Assembly: GCF_900102145.1 (NCBI RefSeq)
Contig: NZ_FNBC01000005.1
Location: 1-64,000, forward strand
Length of the DNA: 64,000 bases
From: Thermus arciformis
GTDB taxonomy: Bacteria > Deinococcota > Deinococci > Deinococcales > Thermaceae
Direction of reading: 5' to 3'
Shown: positions 42,125-50,541 of the stretch, piece after piece
Layout of the letters: the number at the start of each line of letters is the position of its first letter
Position numbering within the stretch: the stretch's first letter is position 1
Notes under the pieces: model-generated
Told to the model about the DNA's origin: nothing
What the model saw: the letters and a program-made list of their open reading frames with translations, nothing else
The model's database searches: none
Translations under genes and position numbers: made by a program

Positions 42125-44688
42125 GCTCCCCTCCGCCTACGCCAAAGCTGGCGGACCCACCTTCCCAGCATACCGTACCCCCGGAGGTCCCAGGGCCCCT
42201 CCCCGGCCAGGGCCGCCTTCCAGGCGGCGGTGAGGGACACCGAGGGGGTGAAGCCCAGGAGGTGGTCCACCCTTTCCCCTTCCTCCAGGAGGAGCTGGGC
42301 CCGGAGGAGCCGGGCCAGCTCCAGGTGGACGGAAAAGCCCGTGCGGTGGGTCTGGTAGAGGAGGTGCTGGGAGAGGACCCGGGCCTTTTGCGGGCTTCGG
42401 GGCCAGTGGTAGAGGGCCAAGGAGGTGAGGGCCAGGTGGTGGACGTAGGGGTTGGAGAGCCTTCTCGCCTCCCGGAGGGCTTCCTTGAGGAAGGGCTTGG
42501 GGTTTTCCCCCCGGAGCCAGCGGTGGTGGGCCAGGGCCAAGAGGGCGAGCCCCCGGCCGTCGGGGTGGGCCTTCGCCGCCTCTAAGAGGTCCTCCCGGAA
42601 CCTCCCCTTGAGGGTCCAGGCGGTGAGGAGGGCGGCGGCGAGCCAGGGGTGGGGGACATTCCGGTAGGCGGCCTCCCCCTCCTCCAGGGCCGCCTCCAGG
42701 CGGCCCGTCTCCAGGAGGAGGCGGAGGCGGGTGGCGTGGAAGCGGACCTGGGCCTCGAGGTCCCCTTCCCCGGGCTTCAGGAGGGCCTCGGCCTCGGGGT
42801 AGCGGCCGAGGTCCATCAGGAGGCCCGCCTGGAGGCTTTTCCCGTGGAGGCGGAGGGAGGGGGGGGCCCCTTCGGGGAAGCCCTTGAGGACCTCCAGGGC
42901 CTGCCGGGGCTTGAAGGCCCGCCAGAAGGCCCCCGCCAGGGCCAGGCGGGCCTGGGCCTCCTCCAGGGGGTAGGGCTTGAGCCCGGGAAGGAGGGGCAGG
43001 AGCGCCCAGGGGCTTTGGGCCTCCTTGAAGGCCGCAAGCACGGGGTCCTGGGAGCGGGGGCCCCCTTCGGCCTCCTCCGCGAGGCCCAAGGAGGCCAGGG
43101 CGTCCTGGCGCTCCCTTTCCAGGAAGGCCCTTAGGGAGGGGTCGGCCTCCAGGGCCTTTTGGTAGAGGGGCAGGGCCCTTTCCGGGTGGCCCTCCCGCCA
43201 GGCCCTCTGGGCCAGGAGGCGGTAGGCCTGGGCCGCCTGGCGGGCCTCCCCCGCCTCCTTCAGGTGGCGGGCCGCCCTCAGGAGGTCGCCCCTTTGCCGG
43301 AGGTGGTCTGCCGCCGCCAGGTGCCAGGCCTTGGCCCTTTCCTCGGGCACCAGGAGACGGGCGGCCTGGGCCACCTCGGGGAGGGGCTTACCCCCTTCCA
43401 GCAGGCCCTCCCGTTCCAGCCTCTCCCGGGAGAAGCGCCCCGCAAGGGCCTCCAGGACCTCCTCCGGGACCTCGCCCAGCACCCCCCAGGCCAGGAGGGC
43501 CTGGCGCTCCCGGGTGGGCAGGGCGTCCAGGGCGGGCTGAAGGGCGAGGAGGAGGGGCTTTTGGGGGCCGGGGAGGGCCAGGGTGGGGGCGAAGAGGGGC
43601 TTGCGGCTTTCCGCCACCAGGAGGAGGCGGGGGAAGGGGTGGCGGAGGAGGCGGGCCAGGGTGGGGTCGGGGAGGTGGAGGTCTTTGAGCACCAGGAGCA
43701 TGGGCCCGGGCAGACGCCAAAGCACCCGCCGCCAGGCCTCGAGGATGGCCTCCTCCAGCTCCTCCCGGCCCCAGGAGGGCCTTTGGGCCAGGCCCAGGCT
43801 GTAGCGCCAGGCCAGGGCCAGGCCCTCCGGAAGCCCCGCCCGGTCCAGGAGGGCCTCCGGGGTTCCGAAGGCCCGCTCCACCGCCTCCCGGAGGCTCGCC
43901 CGCAGGGGGGTCTCCGGGCCCATGCGCTCCAGGACCACCACCGGAAAGGGGAAGGGCTCCTCCAGAAGCCTTTCCAGGAGGAAGCTTTTGCCGCTTCCCG
44001 GCGGGCCCACCAGGTTGAGGCGGCCCGGGGGCCTGGCCAGGGCCTGGCGGACCTGGGCCAGAAGGGCCCTGCCCCCAGGGCCCGGCTCAGGGCGCACCCC
44101 GTGGACCCGGGCCGCCTCCACCCTTCCCAGGCCCTTGACCTCCAGGGGGCTTAAGGGCTCGGCCTCCGCCCCCGGGGCCAGGGCCAGGGTGGCGGCGTCG
44201 GCCAGGACCTCCCCGGGGGCGGCCAGCTTGCTCAGCCTTTCCGCCAGGACCACAGGGGGCCCCACGGCCGTGGGCTCCCCCGCCTGGCCGCTTCCCAGGG
44301 GGGCCCAGAGGGCGAGGCCGCTCGCCACCCCCGCCCGGCCGGGGAGGGGGGAGGCGGCCACCATCTCCAAAGCCGCCTCCAGGGCCCGCCAGGGTTCCCG
44401 TCCCCGGGCCCGGGGGGCCCCGAAGAGGACCAGGATCCCGTCCCCCAGGAAGCGGTGGACGAACCCCCCCTTGGCCCGGGCCACCCGGGCGGCTTCCTCC
44501 AGGGCCTCCCTCAGGCCCTGGTAGGCGGGGCCAAGCCCTTCCCGGAAGCGCTCGCTGGAGGCCACCAGGTCAAAGAAGACCACGCTCACGTGGCGCCTCT
44601 CCTCGGGCAGGGGCGCCTCCAGGGCCTGGCCGCAAGCCATGCAGAACCGGGCTTCCGGGGGGTTTTTCTGCCCGCAGGCGCAGCGCAT
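42106..44688 (-). CDS. Zn-ribbon / class III cyclase-like / AAA ATPase / TPR protein
   Basis: An 860-residue multidomain protein. A zinc ribbon (CACGQ ... FCMACG, Cys3, 5, 16, 19) is followed by a class III nucleotide cyclase homology domain (about 33-200) with metal Asp40 and Asp83. The lysine, aspartate and asparagine positions expected for ATP recognition and catalysis appear as Arg79, Pro144 and Val147, so activity is doubtful. A P-loop GPPGSGKS (228-235) opens an AAA/STAND-like ATPase, and the C-terminal half is a helical TPR solenoid. The layout resembles cyclase-ATPase signalling proteins. It is between a 135-residue gene and dnaG in one operon. Confidence 0.85.
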   Translation of the reverse strand: MRCACGQKNPPEARFCMACGQALEAPLPEERRHVSVVFFDLVASSERFREGLGPAYQGLREALEEAARVARAKGGFVHRFLGDGILVLFGAPRARGREPWRALEAALEMVAASPLPGRAGVASGLALWAPLGSGQAGEPTAVGPPVVLAERLSKLAAPGEVLADAATLALAPGAEAEPLSPLEVKGLGRVEAARVHGVRPEPGPGGRALLAQVRQALARPPGRLNLVGPPGSGKSFLLERLLEEPFPFPVVVLERMGPETPLRASLREAVERAFGTPEALLDRAGLPEGLALAWRYSLGLAQRPSWGREELEEAILEAWRRVLWRLPGPMLLVLKDLHLPDPTLARLLRHPFPRLLLVAESRKPLFAPTLALPGPQKPLLLALQPALDALPTRERQALLAWGVLGEVPEEVLEALAGRFSRERLEREGLLEGGKPLPEVAQAARLLVPEERAKAWHLAAADHLRQRGDLLRAARHLKEAGEARQAAQAYRLLAQRAWREGHPERALPLYQKALEADPSLRAFLERERQDALASLGLAEEAEGGPRSQDPVLAAFKEAQSPWALLPLLPGLKPYPLEEAQARLALAGAFWRAFKPRQALEVLKGFPEGAPPSLRLHGKSLQAGLLMDLGRYPEAEALLKPGEGDLEAQVRFHATRLRLLLETGRLEAALEEGEAAYRNVPHPWLAAALLTAWTLKGRFREDLLEAAKAHPDGRGLALLALAHHRWLRGENPKPFLKEALREARRLSNPYVHHLALTSLALYHWPRSPQKARVLSQHLLYQTHRTGFSVHLELARLLRAQLLLEEGERVDHLLGFTPSVSLTAAWKAALAGEGPWDLRGYGMLGRWVRQLWRRRRGAWTGRP

Positions 44689-44689
44689 C

Positions 44690-45097
44690 TCACTCCCTAA
44701 AGAGCATCAGGGGGGGCCACAAGAGGACCTCGGCCGCTTCGGGCAGGGGCGTCTCCCCGTAGACCAGCACGGGCACGGGGGCTTCCAGGAGGTAAAACCC
44801 CTCCCCCAGGGCCCTCGCCCTTCCTCCCAGGCGGTACCTCGGGCCTTCCCGGCGCAAGAAAGCCTCCCCCTCCAGGGGCTTGGCCTCCGCCACCACCCCG
44901 TGGAGGAGGGCCCGCACCCGCCCCGCGGGGGCCGGGGGGGCGCCCCGGTCAAAGGCGTAGACTACCCCCTCCCCGTGGAGGACCTCCACCAGGGGGCTTC
45001 CCCAGGGCTCGGGGGAGAGCCAGACCTCGAGGGCGTACTCCCGAAAACGGCCCCAGAAGGCCTCGGGGCTTTCCTCTAGGGCCTCTTTGGGGCTCAT
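44690..45097 (-). CDS. Conserved-looking hypothetical protein (135 aa)
   Basis: A soluble 135-residue protein, beginning MSPKEALEESPEAFWGRFREYALEVWLSPEPWGSPLVEVLHGEGVVYAFDRG, with no motif I recognise and no signal or membrane segment. It looks beta-rich. Its stop codon is part of the GGGAGTGAG leader of the cyclase-like gene, whose ATG follows 1 bp later, so translation is coupled. A minus-strand -10 TAAACT (45105-45110) ends 7 nt before its ATG, making this the first gene of the 135 aa - cyclase-like - dnaG transcript. Confidence 0.7.
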   Translation of the reverse strand: MSPKEALEESPEAFWGRFREYALEVWLSPEPWGSPLVEVLHGEGVVYAFDRGAPPAPAGRVRALLHGVVAEAKPLEGEAFLRREGPRYRLGGRARALGEGFYLLEAPVPVLVYGETPLPEAAEVLLWPPLMLFRE

Positions 45098-45193
45098 GGG
45101 GAAGAGTTTACGCGCGGAGGACCGGGCCTGGCAACCGGTGGGGTGTTTAAGCTACCTCCGGCGTCCCATGGGGCGAAATCAAGGTGCGGGCAC

Positions 45194-47395
45194 TTAGTGC
45201 ACCACCCGGGCCGGGAGGGAGAGGACCAGGTGGGCCGCCAGGTGAAGGGCCGCCTCCTTGTCCAGGTACTGGTTGCCGTTGCCGCACTTGGGGGAGAGGA
45301 CGCACCGGGGGCACCCCTCCTCGCAGGGGCAGGCCTTGAGGAGCTCCAAGGCGGCCCGGAGCCACTCGGGGAAGCGTCGGGCGGCGGCCCGGGCGTAGCC
45401 CACGCCCCCCGGGTAGCCGTCGTAGATGAAGACGGTGGGCCCCTCTCCCGAGGGCAGGGGCCTGGGGTAGAAGGGGTAGGAGAGCCCCCCAATGTCCTGC
45501 CGCTCCGCCAGGACGAAGAGGGGAAGGAGGCCGATCATGGCGTGCTCCAGGGCGTGGATCCCCCCGGGGATCCGGTGGGGGGGGACCGCCTCCTTGGGGT
45601 GGAACCAGAGGGCCTCCGTGGGGAAGGCGATCTCGGGGAGGTCCAGGGGCACTTCCTCCAGGACGCTCCCCGTGAAGAAGCGCTTCTTCACGTAGCCCAC
45701 CACCCGCTCCCTCAGGACCACCCGGCCCACCCAGACCCCGTGGCCCACGGGTTCTCCCTCCAGGACCTCCAGGTGGGTCTCCGCCCGGGGCTCGGTGTAG
45801 TAGTCCTCCAGGGCGGGGAGAAGCCAGATCTCCCGCCTCTCGGGGTCGTGGTTGCGCACCAGGTAGCTTTCCCCCCCGTGCAGGTAGACCGCCCCGGGGT
45901 GGGCCTCCCAGTAGGCCTGGCGCTCGTCCAGGTGGCCCAGAACCTCCCCCTCGGGGCCCCTTAAGGTGAAGGTCGCCCCCAGGCCCCGGAGGCTGATCTC
46001 CCGGTGGGGGTGCCTCCTTGGGGTGTAGTAGCGGCCCTCCTTTTCCCGAAGCTCCCCTAGGGCCTGGGGGCAGAGGACCTCCTCCCGGGCGAGGGGCCAC
46101 TCCCAGGCGGCGGCGTGGAGGTGCAGGGGGCAGAGCACCGGGTTCTTGGGGTCGGCCACCGCCTCCTCCGGGGGGCTTCTTAGGAGGAGCTCCGGGCGGT
46201 GGAGGAAGTACTCGTCCAGGGGGTCTTCCCGGGGGATGTAGACCACCAGGGCCCGCCTCTCCCCCCGCCCGGCCCTTCCCGCCCGCTGCCAGAAGGCGGC
46301 CACCGAACCCGGGTAGCCCACCAGGACCACCGCGTCCAGCTCCCCGATGTCCACCCCGAGCTCCAGGGCGCTGGTGGAGACCAGGACCCGCACCTCCCCC
46401 CGCTTCAGGGCCTCCTCGAGCCGCCTCCGGTCCTTGGCGGTGTACCCCGCCCGGTAGGGGCGCACCAGGGGGTGGGCCGCGTAGCGGGCGATGAGCTCGG
46501 CGCTCTTGCGGGCGTTGGCGAAGACCAGGGCCTTAAGGCCCCTCTCCGCCAGGGCCCGGGCCAGGTGGGCGGCCTCGAGGAGGGGGCTTCTCCGCCTTTC
46601 CCCCTTGCGGTCTAGGGGCTTGGGCAGGAGGACCAGAAGCTCCTTCTCCGAGCGGGCCACCTCCTCCCGGAGCTCCACGAAGGGGAGGCCGGTGAGGGTT
46701 TCCGCGTGGGCCTTGGGGTTTTGGATGGTGGCGCTGGCGGCGATCACCTGGGGGTTGGCCCCGTAGCGGCGGGCCAGGCGGAGGAGGCGGAAGAGGACCA
46801 GGGCCACGTGGGTGCCGAAGACCCCCCGGTAGGCGTGGAGCTCGTCCAGGACCAGGTAGCGCAGGCGGGAGAGGAAGGAGGCCCACTCCCCGTGCCGGGG
46901 CAGGAGGCCGTGGTGGAGCATGTCCGGGTTGGAGAGGAGGACAAGCCCTCCCTCCCGGGCCGCCCGGCGGGTGGGGCCCGGGGTGTCCCCGTCGTAGGGG
47001 AAGACCCCCTCGAGGCCCAGGGTTTGGGCCATGGCCTTAAGGCGCTTCAGCTGGTCGTGGGCCAGGGCCTTGGTGGGGAAGAGGAGGAGGCTCGTCCCCC
47101 CTTCCAGGGCCGCCTTGAGCACCGGGACCTGGAAGACCAGGCTCTTCCCCGCGGCGGTGGAGTAGGCCATGACCACGTTCTTCCCGGCCTCCACCTTCTT
47201 CAGGGCGGCCACCTGGTGGGCGAAGGGGGAGAGGCCCAAGGCGGCCAGCACCCCGGCGAAGGCCCCCTGGTAGGGGGCGGCCCTTGGGGGCCTTCGCGGG
47301 AGGAGGCGGGCGAAGACGACGCGTCCCCGGAACTCCTCTTCGCTTTCCAGCCACTCCCGGTAGCTGGAAAAGCCCCGAAGCGCCTCGGGCAGCAC
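45194..47395 (-). CDS. MrfA-like DEAD/DEAH helicase with DUF1998 Cys4 domain
   Basis: A 733-residue superfamily 2 helicase. Motifs: Q-like FAHQVAAL, motif [19 protein letters not shown], Ia [87 protein letters not shown]. The C-terminal DUF1998 region ends with a four-cysteine motif ([17 protein letters not shown]) next to a conserved [11 protein letters not shown]. This is the layout of MrfA/Hrq1-type helicases, which repair crosslink-like DNA damage in Bacillus and yeast. Monocistronic, stop codon within TAAGTGCCCGCACC. Confidence 0.88.
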   Translation of the reverse strand: MLPEALRGFSSYREWLESEEEFRGRVVFARLLPRRPPRAAPYQGAFAGVLAALGLSPFAHQVAALKKVEAGKNVVMAYSTAAGKSLVFQVPVLKAALEGGTSLLLFPTKALAHDQLKRLKAMAQTLGLEGVFPYDGDTPGPTRRAAREGGLVLLSNPDMLHHGLLPRHGEWASFLSRLRYLVLDELHAYRGVFGTHVALVLFRLLRLARRYGANPQVIAASATIQNPKAHAETLTGLPFVELREEVARSEKELLVLLPKPLDRKGERRRSPLLEAAHLARALAERGLKALVFANARKSAELIARYAAHPLVRPYRAGYTAKDRRRLEEALKRGEVRVLVSTSALELGVDIGELDAVVLVGYPGSVAAFWQRAGRAGRGERRALVVYIPREDPLDEYFLHRPELLLRSPPEEAVADPKNPVLCPLHLHAAAWEWPLAREEVLCPQALGELREKEGRYYTPRRHPHREISLRGLGATFTLRGPEGEVLGHLDERQAYWEAHPGAVYLHGGESYLVRNHDPERREIWLLPALEDYYTEPRAETHLEVLEGEPVGHGVWVGRVVLRERVVGYVKKRFFTGSVLEEVPLDLPEIAFPTEALWFHPKEAVPPHRIPGGIHALEHAMIGLLPLFVLAERQDIGGLSYPFYPRPLPSGEGPTVFIYDGYPGGVGYARAAARRFPEWLRAALELLKACPCEEGCPRCVLSPKCGNGNQYLDKEAALHLAAHLVLSLPARVVH

Positions 47396-47400
47396 CCCCT

Positions 47401-47406
47401 TATTAT
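47401..47406 (+). promoter_or_regulatory. -10 element of YbjQ-like gene (leaderless)
   Basis: TATTAT ends 6 nt before the ATG at 47413, only a few bases from the divergent helicase start (47395). Confidence 0.5.
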
Positions 47407-47412
47407 GGGGGC

Positions 47413-47736
47413 ATGATCCTCACCACCACTCCCCAGGTGGAAGGGCGCCGCATACAGGCGTATCTCGGCATCGTTTTCGGAGAGGCCATCGTGGGGGCCA
47501 ACCTCCTCCGGGACCTCTTCGCCCAGGTGCGGGACATCGTGGGGGGGCGGAGCGGGGCTTACGAGGCGGAGCTGAGGCGGGCCCGGGAGATGGCCCTAGA
47601 GGAGCTCGCCGAGGAGGCCAGGAGGCTTGGGGCGGACGCCGTGGTAGGCGTGGACCTGGACTACGAGGTCTTGGGCCAGGCGAACTCCATGCTCATGGTC
47701 ACGGCCAGCGGCACCGCGGTGAAGCTTGCTCCCTAA
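47413..47736 (+). CDS. YbjQ/UPF0145 family protein
   Basis: A 107-residue protein of the UPF0145 (heavy-metal-binding-like) family: [74 protein letters not shown] and [13 protein letters not shown]. Members form pentameric barrels; their biochemical role is unclear. The open frame begins earlier, but ATG 47413 matches the family start and has a -10 hexamer 6 nt upstream. It overlaps the convergent acetyltransferase by 4 bp. Confidence 0.88.
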   Translation: MILTTTPQVEGRRIQAYLGIVFGEAIVGANLLRDLFAQVRDIVGGRSGAYEAELRRAREMALEELAEEARRLGADAVVGVDLDYEVLGQANSMLMVTASGTAVKLAP

Positions 47737-48356
47737 AGCTCCCTCACCCACACCTCGTGGATCAGGGGATGGCCCAGGTAGGGGGCCCAGAAGGGGCTCG
47801 CCCGCTTGGCGTAGACCCGGAAGCCCAGGCTCCGGTAAAGCCTCCGGGCGGCCTCGTTGGCCCGGGTGGTGGAAAGCTGCACCCCTTTAACCCCTCTTTT
47901 CTTTAAGCAGTCCAGAAAAGCCGCGAGGAGGGCCCGGCCCAGGCCGCGGCCCTGGGCCTTGGGGTCCACGGCGATGTGCAGGTGGGCGGGGTAGGCCTTC
48001 CGGGGGGCCTTGGGCCCGGGGAAGAGGAGGAGGCGGAGGAGGTAGCGGAGGTGGGGAAGCCTGGGGCCGTAGCCTCCCAGGAGAAAGCCCAAGAGCACCC
48101 TCGGCAAGCGTAAGGAGAGGGCCAAAGCCAGGGGAAAGTAGGCGCAGGCCCCCAGGATGTAGCCCACCACCCGGCCTTCCTCCTCGGCCACCAAGGCGCA
48201 ACACCCCCCCTTTAGGTAGGGGGCCACGAAGAGCTCTCCCCACAGGGCCTCGCTGGGGAAGACCCCGGGGCCTTCCCGGCCCAGGAGGAGGGTCTGGTGG
48301 GAGAGGCGGGCGATGGCGGGGAGGTCTTCCGGGCGAGCGGGGCGCAGGTGGGCCAC
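47733..48356 (-). CDS. GNAT-family N-acetyltransferase
   Basis: A 207-residue GNAT protein: [21 protein letters not shown] at the N-terminus, [12 protein letters not shown], the acetyl-CoA loop [30 protein letters not shown], and [28 protein letters not shown] at the C-terminus. A hydrophobic insert ([10 protein letters not shown]) lies between the halves. Substrate unknown. The GTG start has a minus-strand -10 TAGACT (48363-48368) ending 6 nt upstream, overlapping the divergent promoter of the deacetylase gene. Confidence 0.88.
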   Translation of the reverse strand: MAHLRPARPEDLPAIARLSHQTLLLGREGPGVFPSEALWGELFVAPYLKGGCCALVAEEEGRVVGYILGACAYFPLALALSLRLPRVLLGFLLGGYGPRLPHLRYLLRLLLFPGPKAPRKAYPAHLHIAVDPKAQGRGLGRALLAAFLDCLKKRGVKGVQLSTTRANEAARRLYRSLGFRVYAKRASPFWAPYLGHPLIHEVWVREL

Positions 48357-48362
48357 GCCTCC

Positions 48363-48372
48363 AGTCTAGAAT
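48363..48372. promoter_or_regulatory. Overlapping divergent -10 elements
   Basis: Within AGTCTAGAAT, minus-strand TAGACT (48363-48368) serves the GNAT gene (GTG 6 nt away) and plus-strand TAGAAT (48367-48372) serves the PIG-L gene (GTG 48380, 7 nt away). They share the central TA, so polymerase cannot occupy both. Confidence 0.5.
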
Positions 48373-48379
48373 GGCCTCT

Positions 48380-49459
48380 GTGCGCCGCCTGGCCCCTTGG
48401 CAGTGGCTTCTCCTCTTGCTCCTCCTTTATCTGGGCGTAGGGGAGGTCTTAAGGCTTTGGCTTGGCCTTTTGTGGACGGAGCGCCTCCTTGTCCTCCTGG
48501 CGGCCTTAGGGGTCTGGGCCTTCGTCAACGGCCGCTTCGTCTTCGCCACCTACCACGCCCTCCTCGCGGGGGCCCGGGTGCGCCGCCTGCCCCTCTTTCC
48601 CGGGCCCGGTGGGGGGGAGCACCTCCTGGTCCTGGCCCCCCATCCCGACGACGAGGTGCTGGCGGCGGCAGGGCTCATGCGCCGCACCTGGGCCCGGGGG
48701 GGGCGGGTGAGCGTGGTCTACCTCACCTCGGGGGACGCCTTTGACCTCGCGGCGGGGAGCCCCCTGCCCTCCCGGGAGGCCCTGCGCCGCCTGGCCCTTA
48801 GGCGCATGGTGGAGGCCTGGCGGGGCCTCGAGGCCCTGGGCCTTCCCCGGGAGAGCGCCTATTTCCTGGGCTTTCCCGACCAGGGGCTTTTTCAGCTCTT
48901 CACCACCCACTACTACCTGGCCTACGAAAGCCCCTACACCGGCCTCAAGGCCGTGGCCTACCCGGGGTGCTACCGGGCGGGCCTCCCCTACACGGGAAAG
49001 GCCCTCGAGGCCACTTTGGTGGAGCTTCTGGAGCGGCTTAAGCCCACCCGGATCCTCCTTCCAAGCCCCTTAGACGCCCACCGGGACCACCAGGCCGCGG
49101 CCTACTTCGGGATGCGGGCGGCGGCGGCCTTGGGCCTGGAGGGGCGGCTGGAGTACTACGTGATCCACGGGGGGTACCAGTACCCCCTGCCCAAGGGGCT
49201 CCACCCCCGCCTGCCCCTCTACCCCCCTCCCCGGGGAAGGGGCCTTCCCTGGCGGCGCTTTCCCTTGGAGGAAGAGGAGGTGCGCCTCAAGGAGAAGGCC
49301 ATCCGGGCCCACCGGAGCCAGATGCGCCTCCTCGGGCGGTTTCTCCTCGCCTTCGTGCGGCAGAACGAGCTCTTTAGCCCCCTCCCCGTCCCTGCCCGGG
49401 AGGCCCTAGCCCCGGAGGAGGAGGGGTGGGCCGTCCTGGAGGGGAGGGAGGTCTTCTAG
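48380..49459 (+). CDS. Membrane-anchored PIG-L family deacetylase
   Basis: A 359-residue LmbE/PIG-L type zinc deacetylase. Two N-terminal hydrophobic helices (QWLLLLLLLYLGVGEVLRLWLGLLW, LLVLLAALGVWAFV) tether it to the membrane. The catalytic domain has the zinc motif VLAPHPDDEVLAAAGLM, YLTSGDAFD, FLGFPDQGL and PSPLDAHRDHQAAAYF. Substrates are N-acetyl sugars or related amides; the specific one is unknown. ATG 48371 lies inside the -10 hexamer, so GTG 48380 is the likelier start. The last 54 bp overlap scpB on the opposite strand. Confidence 0.85.
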   Translation: MRRLAPWQWLLLLLLLYLGVGEVLRLWLGLLWTERLLVLLAALGVWAFVNGRFVFATYHALLAGARVRRLPLFPGPGGGEHLLVLAPHPDDEVLAAAGLMRRTWARGGRVSVVYLTSGDAFDLAAGSPLPSREALRRLALRRMVEAWRGLEALGLPRESAYFLGFPDQGLFQLFTTHYYLAYESPYTGLKAVAYPGCYRAGLPYTGKALEATLVELLERLKPTRILLPSPLDAHRDHQAAAYFGMRAAAALGLEGRLEYYVIHGGYQYPLPKGLHPRLPLYPPPRGRGLPWRRFPLEEEEVRLKEKAIRAHRSQMRLLGRFLLAFVRQNELFSPLPVPAREALAPEEEGWAVLEGREVF

Positions 49460-49933
49460 GCTCTCCAGGCCAAAGACCTCCAGGAAGCGCTCCGTGGTGC
49501 CGTAGAGCTTGGGGCGGCCCGGGGCCTCCTTCTCCCCCACCACCCGGATGAGCCCCCGCTCCAGGAGGCTTTCCAGGAGGCCTTCCACGCTTTTCCCCCG
49601 CATGGCCTCGAGCTCCGCCCGGGTGATGGGCTGGTGGTAGGCGATGAGGGCCAAGACCTCGAGGGCCGCCTTGGAGAGGCGGGGCGGGGTGGGCTTGAGG
49701 ACCCTTTCCACCGCGGGGAGGGACCTTTCGTGCACCACGAGCCGCCACCCCCCCGCCACCCGCTCCAGGGCCACGCCGAGCCCGCCTTCCTGGAGGTCGG
49801 CCTCGAGGGCCTTGAGCGCCCGGAGAAGGGCCTCCTCGGGGTGGCCCAGGGCCTTGAGCTCCTTCAGGGAAACAGGCCTGCCCGCGGCGAAGAGAACCGC
49901 CAGGATTTCCGCCTTGAGCCCGGGGCCTTCCAT
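49406..49933 (-). CDS. scpB: Segregation and condensation protein B
   Basis: A 175-residue ScpB, the winged-helix partner of ScpA and SMC in chromosome condensation. Typical parts are LKAEILAVLFAAGRPVSLKELKAL, GGWRLVVHERSLPAVERVL, LSKAALEVLALIAYHQPITRAELEAMRGKSVEGLLESLLERGLIRVVGEKEAPGRPKLYGTTERFLEVFGL. It follows tsaC by 3 bp on the same strand and converges with the PIG-L gene, overlapping by 54 bp. scpA is not in this window. Confidence 0.95.
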   Translation of the reverse strand: MEGPGLKAEILAVLFAAGRPVSLKELKALGHPEEALLRALKALEADLQEGGLGVALERVAGGWRLVVHERSLPAVERVLKPTPPRLSKAALEVLALIAYHQPITRAELEAMRGKSVEGLLESLLERGLIRVVGEKEAPGRPKLYGTTERFLEVFGLESLEDLPPLQDGPPLLLRG

Positions 49934-49936
49934 GGC

Positions 49937-50524
49937 CTAGGTGAGGTAGGGGAGGAGGGCCGCTTTGGGAATGGCCCCCTCCCGAAGCACCTGGCCTGTG
50001 CGCAGGTCCACCACGCTGGAGGCGAGCCCCCCGGCCTCCCCCGGAAAGACGAAGTCCACGGGGAAGGCCCGGGCCTCGGCCTCGGTGCGCACGGGGGGTT
50101 CGCCGCTTCGGTTCAGGCTCGTGGCGGCGGCATGGCCCCCCACCCGGCGGAGGAGCTCCCGCAAAAGGGCGTGGTCCGGCATCCTGAGGCCCACGGAGCC
50201 GTCCTTGCTGATCCAGGGGGGGATGGCCTTCCCAGGGACCACCACGGTGAGCCCCCCGGGCCAGAAGGCCTCCGCCAGGCGCAAAAACTTCCCTTCCAGG
50301 GGGCCGAGGTCGGCAAGCCTCAGGGCGCTTTCCAGGTCCGCCACTAGCACCTGGAGGGGCTTGTCCTCGAGCCTCCCCTTGACCTCGTAGATCCTTAGGC
50401 AAGCGGCCTCGTCCTCCATGCGGGCCAGCACTCCCCAGACCGTGTCCGTGGGGAAGGCCACCAAACCCCCTCCCTTGAGGATCTCCGCCGCTTTGGCCAG
50501 GGCCTCCTGGTATACTGCTTCCAT
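49937..50524 (-). CDS. tsaC: Threonylcarbamoyl-AMP synthase
   Basis: A 195-residue YrdC/Sua5-domain protein that makes threonylcarbamoyl-AMP for the t6A37 modification of ANN-decoding tRNAs. Characteristic segments are GGGLVAFPTDTVWGVLARMEDEAACLRIYEVKGRLEDKPLQVLV, FWPGGLTVVV, DGSVGLRMPDHALLRELL, AAATSLNRSGEPPV and SSVVDLRTGQVLREGAI. It lacks the Sua5 C-terminal domain. Its ATG shares the palindrome CATG with the divergent pilC start. It uses bicarbonate as a substrate, like PurK. Confidence 0.93.
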   Translation of the reverse strand: MEAVYQEALAKAAEILKGGGLVAFPTDTVWGVLARMEDEAACLRIYEVKGRLEDKPLQVLVADLESALRLADLGPLEGKFLRLAEAFWPGGLTVVVPGKAIPPWISKDGSVGLRMPDHALLRELLRRVGGHAAATSLNRSGEPPVRTEAEARAFPVDFVFPGEAGGLASSVVDLRTGQVLREGAIPKAALLPYLT

Positions 50525-50541
50525 GCCGATCTACCAGTATA
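50511..50541. promoter_or_regulatory. Interlocked divergent promoters of pilC and tsaC
   Basis: Plus-strand TATACT (50511-50516) ends 6 nt before the pilC ATG (50523). Minus-strand TATACT (50536-50541), inside pilC codons 5-7, ends 11 nt before the tsaC ATG (50524-50522). The two ATGs overlap in one CATG, so each -10 lies within the other gene. Confidence 0.55.
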
